From Capsulimonas sp. (lineage in GTDB: Bacteria; Armatimonadota; Armatimonadia; Armatimonadales; Capsulimonadaceae): a stretch of 5,067 nt of DNA. This document shows positions 1 through 4,549 of this stretch, piece after piece; position 1 is the first letter of the stretch, and each line of letters begins with the position of its first letter. Both the position numbers and the translations under genes were made by a program. The stretch spans positions 1-5,067 of the forward strand of contig JAOQAA010000446.1 of assembly GCA_025963815.1 (NCBI GenBank), written 5' to 3'. The notes beneath the pieces were generated by a model, which did not search any database, was not told the origin of the DNA, and worked only from the letters and a program-made list of their open reading frames with translations.

Positions 1-495
1 AAGCGTCCTAAGATTAATGGGGGGGGCAAAGTCGACGGCGGCGGAGACGGCAGTGGGTTGCTCGGAGAATACTTCCTGGGGCAGAACTTCGAACAGCCGC
101 TCTTCAAGCGCCCGGACCCCGCCATCAATTTCAATTGGACGCACAAACAGGTCGACGCGCGCCTGCCGATATGGAACCCCTACTCAGTCCGCTGGACTGG
201 CAAGATCACGCCGCGCTACTCCGAGACCTACACCTTCTACACCGCCTCCGACGACGGCGTCCGGCTCTACATCGACGGCAAATTACTGATCGACAACTGG
301 TCGATCCACCCCGCCTCCGAGGACTCCGCGCAGGTGACGCTTCAGGCGAACCATCCCTACCCCATCATCGTGGAGTATTATGAAAAGAACGGCCGGAGCG
401 TGCGGCTGATCAAACTTTACTGGGAAAGCAGCCATCAGGTAAAAGAGTATGTCCCTCAAAGCTGCTTCTCTTATCCGAAGGCGGATGAGCATTAA
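1..495 (+). CDS. PA14-domain protein, C-terminal part (start outside window)
   Basis: Frame 1 is open from the first base to the TAA at 493-495, giving 164 visible residues, so the gene begins left of the window. The TTG at 58 is an internal leucine codon rather than a start, because the PA14 domain begins just around it. Residues 7-19 are a glycine/aspartate-rich linker. Residues about 20-152 match a PA14 domain: the opening GLLGEYF, the hallmark run SDDGVRLYIDGKLLIDNW (83-100) with the paired Asp84-Asp85, then a beta-rich half with VEYYEKNG (124-131) and the closing LYW...VP (139-152). PA14 domains are beta-barrels found in secreted or surface proteins, glycosidases, adhesins and toxins, and often bind carbohydrate; paired aspartates help bind calcium in some yeast adhesin members. 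Here the domain is the last in the protein and only about 12 residues follow it. Binding of sugar is inference, and the catalytic or anchoring part, if any, is not visible. Confidence 0.85.
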   Translation, partial: KRPKINGGGKVDGGGDGSGLLGEYFLGQNFEQPLFKRPDPAINFNWTHKQVDARLPIWNPYSVRWTGKITPRYSETYTFYTASDDGVRLYIDGKLLIDNWSIHPASEDSAQVTLQANHPYPIIVEYYEKNGRSVRLIKLYWESSHQVKEYVPQSCFSYPKADEH

Positions 496-497
496 GG
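493..497 (+). promoter_or_regulatory. Ribosome binding site for the gene at 503
   Basis: TAAGG lies 5 nt before ATG 503 and contains the TAA stop codon of the upstream PA14 gene. This placement would couple translation of the small gene to termination of the PA14 gene, and it is the main reason for preferring ATG 503 over the earlier in-frame ATGs. Confidence 0.45.
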
Positions 498-502
498 TCG
501 AT

Positions 503-886
503 ATGGATATTGAAGACAAAACAATTGGGCAAACCCAGCAGGCAAGACTTTCAGCGGACGAGTCGCTTGCTCTCGTCGACGCCCTGCAATCATTCGTCGG
601 GCATGAGATCGTCATCACTGAGGGAATCACCCACGAGCGTAACGGCCGTGGCTACGACCGGCACGCCGCCACCAATTCGCGCTTCAGTTTTATGGCGGAT
701 CAAGTATTCGGCTACATGATCAGCGGCGAACTGTTTGGGATTGAAAGCAAGGGCGGATCGAATTTCTATTGCCTGTCGTTTCGCAGCGTTGTTCGATTTG
801 AGTGGAGAGAAGGGATTCTGACGATCACGGAGCATTACGAAGATAATACAGCGCGTCAAACCGTGATCCAAAAGAGCGACATATAA
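503..886 (+). CDS. Small protein of unknown function
   Basis: An ORF of 127 residues from ATG 503, ending at TAA 884-886. I do not recognise a family. The N-terminal part (about residues 1-40) is polar and probably helical (DESLALVDALQSF). The rest alternates hydrophobic and charged residues in a way that suggests beta strands, as in FGYMISGELFGIE and VVRFEWREGILTITEHYED. No signal peptide, membrane segment or obvious catalytic motif is seen. The start is uncertain. ATG 503 has the best ribosome site (TAAGG at 493-497, 5 nt spacer). ATG 485 and ATG 449 are in the same frame but overlap the PA14 gene by 11 and 47 nt and have poorer sites. The gene follows the PA14 gene immediately and was probably translated with it. 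It ends 8 nt from the convergent SUKH gene. Composition looks less GC-rich than the carotenoid genes. An immunity or accessory role is only a guess from its neighbours. Confidence 0.65.
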   Translation: MDIEDKTIGQTQQARLSADESLALVDALQSFVGHEIVITEGITHERNGRGYDRHAATNSRFSFMADQVFGYMISGELFGIESKGGSNFYCLSFRSVVRFEWREGILTITEHYEDNTARQTVIQKSDI

Positions 887-894
887 CCGTCGTC

Positions 895-1440
895 TTAGAC
901 CAAATCTTCCAGTACCCAAGCCAGATTAGGATCAACTCCTGTGTCAATTCCCTGAGCAGCGTTCGCTAACATCTCCAGAAATTGTGGAAAAGAATCCGCG
1001 ATCGTGCTTGCTTCTTGGAAGTTCGGAGAAAAGCTGTGAACGATCGTCCCGTAGCATTCTTCGGACAGGCAAATCGCGACAAACGAAATGTCCGACCGTA
1101 CCCCGTGCATGATGGGTATGTGACGGTCCCAGAAGGCGTCGATCTCGGCGATCAATTTTTCGTCGCCCATGGCGCTGTCACTGTCGAGCGCTTCGATGTA
1201 GTCCCAGGACATCGCATAAGAGCTTGTTCGGTTGAAATTCGAAGCCAGCAGGAACCAGGCGCTATTGTCGGGATTGACGCATTCGGAAACTTGGCTTAAG
1301 AACGTGAGGAAAGGCGTCGGGATATTGGAGTAACGTGACGTGATTTCTGATGACAGAAAAAAGTCTGCCGGCCTTTGAGGTGAGACGTTCCAATTGTTAT
1401 TCTTCAATTGTTCGATCAAGAGCATCACATCAGGCGACAT
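895..1440 (-). CDS. SUKH (SMI1/KNR4-like) family protein
   Basis: A 181-residue protein starting at ATG 1440 and ending with TAA at 895-897. It resembles the SUKH superfamily. A short helical N-terminus is followed by IPTPFLTFLSQVSE (40-53), which fits the family's 'proline, then helix, then Gly/Ser turn' opening. Then come AWFLLASNFN (61-70), a tryptophan segment near 79, FWDRHIPIM (103-111), the strand pair ISFVAICLSEECYGTIVHS (118-136) and a C-terminal helix IADSFPQFLEML (147-158). There is no signal peptide, so it is probably cytosolic. Many bacterial SUKH proteins are immunity proteins against contact-dependent or polymorphic toxins; others have unknown roles. No cognate toxin is visible here. 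The start overlaps the end of crtB by 11 nt, so the gene probably rides on the crtI-crtB transcript. ATG 1425 is an alternative start that avoids the overlap. GC is clearly lower than in crtI (29 of 60 bases at 901-960), which hints at a separate origin. Confidence 0.7.
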   Translation of the reverse strand: MSPDVMLLIEQLKNNNWNVSPQRPADFFLSSEITSRYSNIPTPFLTFLSQVSECVNPDNSAWFLLASNFNRTSSYAMSWDYIEALDSDSAMGDEKLIAEIDAFWDRHIPIMHGVRSDISFVAICLSEECYGTIVHSFSPNFQEASTIADSFPQFLEMLANAAQGIDTGVDPNLAWVLEDLV

Positions 1441-2296
1441 TGCGGCTCATCCGTAGGCGCACAAGCACGGTCGCTTTCTCCAAGGCCGTGGTGCGGGCGC
1501 GTCGGCCGAAGACGTCGTAGTCGTTTTCTTCGATCTTGTCGAGGATTTGGGCATACAGATGGCGGGCGAGCATGACGGGCAATTGGCAGCGCGATGGAAT
1601 GCTGGCCATGCCGAGGTCGGCGGAGACGTAGTATTCGCGGGCGCGGGCGATTTGGAAGCGCATGAGCGCGCGGAACGCGTCGTTGACGATGCCGTTGGCG
1701 AGCATGGTTTCGGTGTAGCCGAAACGGCGCAGGTCCTCCTGGGGGATGTAGATACGCTGGCGATCACGCCAGTCCTCGCCGATGTCGCGCCAGAAGTTGG
1801 TGAGCTGCATCGCCAGGCCCAGGTCGTGGGCGTGGACCAAGGCCTGCTCGTCGGTGACGCCCATCACGCAGCACATCATCAGACCCACAACGGATGCGCT
1901 GCCGTAGGTGTAGGTCTTGAGATCTTCGAAGGTCTCATAGCGGCTGCGGATGAGGTCCATCGCCATGGCGTCGAGAAACGCCAGAGGATACTTTTCAGAA
2001 ATCCCATAACGCTTGGCGGTGTCGGCGAAGGCGGCCAGCACCGGGTTGCCGGAGCTTCCGATCTTGAGAGCCATGCGGGTGGCGTCCCGGTATTCGAGAA
2101 GGCCCCGCTGGGGATCGTCGCCCGGCTGGGGATTGTCCACGATTTCATCCGGGTAGCGCACGAACCCGTAAAGGGCGTGGACGCTTCGGCGGACTTCGGG
2201 CGGGAAAAAGAGAGTGCTGAAGTAGTACGTTTTGCCATGGTGCGCGTTGATGCGCTTGCACAGACCGTAGGCCAGGTCCAGCTCCGTTTGCGGCAT
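1430..2296 (-). CDS. crtB: Phytoene synthase (CrtB)
   Basis: A 288-residue member of the squalene/phytoene synthase family. It condenses two geranylgeranyl diphosphates head to head, through prephytoene diphosphate, to give phytoene, the first committed step of C40 carotenoid synthesis. Both Asp-rich diphosphate/Mg-binding motifs are present: D50-E-I-V-D54 in FVRYPDEIVDNP, and D171-I-G-E-D175 in QLTNFWRDIGEDWRDRQRIYIP. The early YYFSTLFFPPEVRRSVHALY (24-43) and the YGSASVVGLMMCCVMG stretch (131-146) are also typical. The C-terminal DVFGRRARTTALEKA matches the usual family end, so the protein looks complete, at the short end of the common 280-320 range. ATG 2296 lies 15 nt after the crtI stop, with no good Shine-Dalgarno, so translation may depend on crtI coupling. 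The gene is followed by an 11-nt overlapping SUKH gene. A dehydrosqualene or squalene synthase (same fold) is the main alternative, but pairing with crtI and crtYc/Yd argues for C40 phytoene. Confidence 0.93.
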   Translation of the reverse strand: MPQTELDLAYGLCKRINAHHGKTYYFSTLFFPPEVRRSVHALYGFVRYPDEIVDNPQPGDDPQRGLLEYRDATRMALKIGSSGNPVLAAFADTAKRYGISEKYPLAFLDAMAMDLIRSRYETFEDLKTYTYGSASVVGLMMCCVMGVTDEQALVHAHDLGLAMQLTNFWRDIGEDWRDRQRIYIPQEDLRRFGYTETMLANGIVNDAFRALMRFQIARAREYYVSADLGMASIPSRCQLPVMLARHLYAQILDKIEENDYDVFGRRARTTALEKATVLVRLRMSRNVA

Positions 2297-2311
2297 GATA
2301 AAAAGTGTTTT

Positions 2312-3802
2312 CTAAGCGGCGTCCGCCGCGATGCGCTCGGATACGAGCTTTGCTCCCAGGCAAACGAGCGGCACGCCGGTGCCCGGCGCGGTGCTCGCCC
2401 CCACAAAGTACAGGTTACCCACATGTGGGGCTTTATTTGCAGGCCGGAAATATCCGACCTGAAAAATCCCATGCGACAGCCCAAAGGACGCGCCAAACTT
2501 GAGGCTGTATTGCCGCTCCCAATCGTGCGGGGTCATTACCCGCTCCACCACGACATGCTTGCGCAGGTCGGTCAGTCCCCGCGCTTCCAATCGATCAAAG
2601 ACCTTCTCCCGGAACGCCGAGACCTGATCGTCCGTCCACTGCTGCTGCTGAGTGAGATGCGGGATCGGGACAAGTACAAACAGATTGTCCCCGCCCTCCG
2701 GCGCGACGGACGGGTCCGTGCGTCCCGGCGCATTGATATAGAACGACGGATCGCGCGGCGCAACCTTGGCGTCGAAGATCTCCTCGAAGTTGCGCTTGTA
2801 ATCGCTCGAAAGATAGAAGTTGTGATGGTGAAGCTCGGGGTACTGCCGATCTGTCCCCAGATACATGACAAACGCCGACGAAGTAAACGCCTGCTTGCGC
2901 CACGATTCTTCTTCATACCGTTTAGGACGCTTCTCCAACAGATCCGTATAGGTATAGGGCAGGTCGGCGTTGGAGATCACAATGTCCGCCGGAATGACTT
3001 CGCCGCCCATGCGAACGCCAATCGCCTTCCCGTCCCGGATCACAATCTCGCTGACCTCCTGCTCCGTCCGAATGTCCACGCCTAAATCGCCGCAGACTTT
3101 GATCATCGCGCGCGGCAGCGAGTAGAGCCCGCCTTTGGGATAGTACAGACCATCCTCGGCAAGCTCAGTGTAGGGAAGCAGCGTATAAACAGCAGGAGCG
3201 TCGAAGGGGGAGATGCCAAGATACATGGACTGCATCGAAAACGCCTGGCGCAGCCGATCGTCTTTGAAGAACTGGGAAACGTGTGTGTAGAGCTTGTCTA
3301 GTGCGTTGAGCTTCTTGAGCAGCCCTAAATTATGCGCCGTGAAGAAGTCGCCCGCCGTGCGGAAGTCTTTCTCGACGAACTCCGACCGGCCAATGCGATA
3401 CTTGCGTCCAGCGTCTTCCAGAAATCGATAGTATCCAGAGACAGATCCAGGCTCAATCTTTTCCAGTTCCGCGATCATGGTCGGCAGATCACTCGACATG
3501 ATCATGGAGGAGCCGTCGCCGAAGTGGACGCCGTAGTTCGGCTCCATGCGGATCAGGGGAACGAGCGCGTCGAAGTCCGCGCCGCAATGAGCGAACAGCT
3601 CACGGTAGATATCGGTCATCAGAAGCAGCGACGGCCCGGTGTCGAACCGATACCCGTCGGACTCCCAGATGTTGCACCGACCACCGGCCGTGGCGTTCTT
3701 TTCCAGCACCGTCACCGAAAACCCGCCGCGCGCCTGCAAACGCATGGCGGTCGCCAGGCCGCCGATCCCGGCGCCGACGATCACGACCCTCTTTTGTGAC
3801 AT
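2312..3802 (-). CDS. crtI: Phytoene desaturase (CrtI type)
   Basis: A 496-residue FAD-dependent desaturase/isomerase of the CrtI family, which introduces double bonds into phytoene, usually four steps to lycopene. The N-terminus carries the dinucleotide-binding fold VVIVGAGIGGLATAMRL (6-22; G10-x-G12-x-x-G15), with an acidic residue at E34 (VLEKN) for the FAD ribose and the GGRCNIW...GYRFDTGPSLL stretch (40-60) characteristic of the family. The C-terminus has NLYFVGASTAPGTGVPLVCLGAKLVSERI (about 463-491), the FAD-binding and carotenoid-desaturase signature with PGTGVP at 473-478. The length is normal for CrtI (about 490-510). The start at ATG 3802 sits 5 residues before the first strand of the FAD fold, as expected. 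No Shine-Dalgarno precedes it. It is first in a minus-strand unit with crtB and diverges from crtYc. The number of desaturations (and so neurosporene versus lycopene) cannot be read from sequence; the cyclase next door suggests lycopene. Confidence 0.94.
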   Translation of the reverse strand: MSQKRVVIVGAGIGGLATAMRLQARGGFSVTVLEKNATAGGRCNIWESDGYRFDTGPSLLLMTDIYRELFAHCGADFDALVPLIRMEPNYGVHFGDGSSMIMSSDLPTMIAELEKIEPGSVSGYYRFLEDAGRKYRIGRSEFVEKDFRTAGDFFTAHNLGLLKKLNALDKLYTHVSQFFKDDRLRQAFSMQSMYLGISPFDAPAVYTLLPYTELAEDGLYYPKGGLYSLPRAMIKVCGDLGVDIRTEQEVSEIVIRDGKAIGVRMGGEVIPADIVISNADLPYTYTDLLEKRPKRYEEESWRKQAFTSSAFVMYLGTDRQYPELHHHNFYLSSDYKRNFEEIFDAKVAPRDPSFYINAPGRTDPSVAPEGGDNLFVLVPIPHLTQQQQWTDDQVSAFREKVFDRLEARGLTDLRKHVVVERVMTPHDWERQYSLKFGASFGLSHGIFQVGYFRPANKAPHVGNLYFVGASTAPGTGVPLVCLGAKLVSERIAADAA

Positions 3803-3810
3803 GGGAAATG

Positions 3811-3816
3811 AAGATA
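3811..3816 (-). promoter_or_regulatory. Possible -10 element for the crtI operon
   Basis: Read on the minus strand, TATCTT occurs 8 nt before the crtI ATG and fits the TAnnnT pattern of a sigma-70 type -10 box. No convincing -35 is seen at the usual distance; a CTTTTT run lies about 17 bp upstream. With no Shine-Dalgarno ahead of crtI, transcription starting at or next to the ATG would be possible. This is weak evidence and should be treated as a candidate only. Confidence 0.3.
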
Positions 3817-3835
3817 CTTTCTAAGGCGATCCCAA

Positions 3836-3849
3836 AAAGCCTGAGCTTT
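3836..3849. repeat. Inverted repeat, possible operator
   Basis: AAAGC-CTGA-GCTTT has perfect 5-bp arms around a 4-bp centre. It lies near the middle of the divergent promoter, touching the expected -35 position of the crtYc promoter and lying about 20 bp upstream of the crtI -10 candidate. A repressor or activator site is plausible. Arms of 5 bp are short enough to occur by chance, so confidence is low. Confidence 0.3.
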
Positions 3850-3874
3850 AATCGAGACCGTCCTAAGCTATAAT
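3847..3874 (+). promoter_or_regulatory. Promoter of crtYc-crtYd (TATAAT, probably leaderless)
   Basis: A perfect -10 consensus TATAAT occupies 3869-3874, and a poor -35 match TTTAAT lies at 3847-3852 with a 16-bp spacer. The crtYc ATG begins at 3880, only 5 nt after the -10 box, so a normal start 6-7 nt downstream would fall on or within a base of the ATG. No Shine-Dalgarno is present in front of that ATG. Together these point to a leaderless transcript, as known for many genes in Deinococcus and Actinobacteria. The -10 sits in a small palindrome, GCTAT-A-ATAGC (3867-3877). Confidence 0.5.
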
Positions 3875-3879
3875 AGCGC

Positions 3880-4206
3880 ATGACCTATGCTGGGTTCCTG
3901 CTAATTTTCCTCGTCGTCACCATTCTCCTTCTCGCCGCCCTGCTGCGCCGCAAATTCGGGCGCCGTCACGCCCTTGCCTGCATCCTCGTCTGCGCGCTGG
4001 CGTTCGTCTACACCGCCCCCTGGGACAACCACGCCGCCCGTATCGGCCTCTGGTCGTTCGACCCCGTCTTCGCCCCACGCAGCCACTTCCTCGGATACCT
4101 GCCCTGGGAAGAATACGCATTTTACGGGTTACAAAGCATTCTCATCTGCCTCCTCACCGTCTGGCTCTCCAAAAACGCGCGCCTCTCCGGAGGCGACGAC
4201 CTCTGA
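3880..4206 (+). CDS. crtYc: Lycopene cyclase subunit CrtYc
   Basis: A 108-residue membrane protein of the heterodimeric (CrtYc/CrtYd, CarR-like) lycopene cyclase domain family. With its partner it cyclises the linear ends of lycopene into ionone rings in the membrane. Three hydrophobic segments are visible: about residues 4-22, 29-47 and 80-97. Conserved family features are YTAPWDN (44-50) after the second segment, the GLWSFDP turn (57-62 region) and LPWEEYAFY (74-82), whose paired Glu77-Glu78 is the likely functional acidic pair. The length agrees with single-domain CrtYc proteins (about 100-125 residues). It is first in a two-gene plus-strand unit, and its stop overlaps the start of crtYd (TGATG). 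Codons are strongly C-ending. Ring type (beta or epsilon, one end or both, C40 or C50) cannot be decided from the sequence; no crtEb-like elongase is present in the window. Confidence 0.9.
   Translation: MTYAGFLLIFLVVTILLLAALLRRKFGRRHALACILVCALAFVYTAPWDNHAARIGLWSFDPVFAPRSHFLGYLPWEEYAFYGLQSILICLLTVWLSKNARLSGGDDL
4189..4193 (+). promoter_or_regulatory. Ribosome binding site for crtYd
   Basis: GGAGG inside the end of crtYc lies 12 nt before the crtYd ATG. The core is a perfect Shine-Dalgarno but the spacing is longer than the usual 5-9 nt. Together with the one-base stop/start overlap it supports coupled translation of the two subunits. Confidence 0.45.
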
Positions 4207-4529
4207 TGCACACCCCGCACGCCTATCTCATGTACGAGCTCCTCTGGGCGCTTCCCGTAATCGCGATCCAATGGCTCGTCGCCCGTCGCGAACTCTGGAA
4301 ACGCCGCCGCCTCCTACTGGCCGTCTCCACCCTCGCCACTCTTTACCTCGGCGCCTGCGACGCCCTCGCCCTCGGCCACGGCATCTGGAGCGTCGACCCC
4401 AAACGCGTACTCGGGATCTACGCGGGGCCGCTGCCATTAGAAGAGTTTATTTTCTATGGCGTCACGAACGTGATGGCGGTGCAGGGGTTCGTGATGATCG
4501 CAGGGTATTTGCGGGAGCGGAAAAAGTAG
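4206..4529 (+). CDS. crtYd: Lycopene cyclase subunit CrtYd
   Basis: A 107-residue membrane protein, the second half of the heterodimeric lycopene cyclase. It has three hydrophobic segments (about 8-26, 36-56, 81-101), giving six for the pair. The family pattern is clear: CDALALGHGIWSVDPKRVLGIYAGPLPLEEFIFYGVTN spans residues 51-88, with the acidic pair Glu79-Glu80 and the Thr87-Asn88 ending, equivalent to the PWEE region of CrtYc. Its ATG shares the A of the crtYc TGA, so the subunits are probably made in equal amounts. Both subunits are needed for activity in the characterised systems; in some bacteria and in archaea the two halves are fused, which is not the case here. Codon choice shifts near residue 77 from C-ending to more mixed and G-ending. 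The gene ends 20 nt from a convergent gene with no evident terminator between them. Confidence 0.9.
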   Translation: MHTPHAYLMYELLWALPVIAIQWLVARRELWKRRRLLLAVSTLATLYLGACDALALGHGIWSVDPKRVLGIYAGPLPLEEFIFYGVTNVMAVQGFVMIAGYLRERKK

Positions 4530-4549
4530 TCACTTCTGCGTCGTGCTTA

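Larger units (their letters stand above)
3803..3879. promoter_or_regulatory. Divergent crtI / crtYc promoter region
   Basis: This 77-bp gap is the only real intergenic region in the window and separates the ATGs of two divergently transcribed carotenoid units. It is much more AT-rich than the coding sequence on either side. It contains a perfect TATAAT facing crtYc, a weaker TATCTT facing crtI, and an inverted repeat between them. A single regulator bound here could control both units, a common arrangement for carotenoid genes, but no regulator gene is in the window. Confidence 0.6.

Noticed and set aside
58..60. TTG as the start codon of the PA14 gene
   Set aside because: The frame is open to the left edge, a glycine-rich linker precedes it, and there is no start-site context; the codon is the second-to-last residue before the GEYF motif and is best read as internal.
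283..630. A 115-codon minus-strand frame across the PA14 gene end and the next gene
   Set aside because: It is antisense to the PA14 domain, has no recognisable motif and no ribosome site; treated as a shadow.
1547..3085. A 512-codon plus-strand open frame opposite crtB and crtI
   Set aside because: It lies antisense to two genes with unmistakable family motifs, runs through both of them and the gap between, and its translation shows no recognisable domain. GC-rich codon structure on the opposite strand explains the lack of stops.
4530..4549. Possible terminator between crtYd and the convergent right-edge gene
   Set aside because: The 20-nt gap has no GC-rich hairpin or T-run on either strand. 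The same holds for the 8-nt gap at 887-894.
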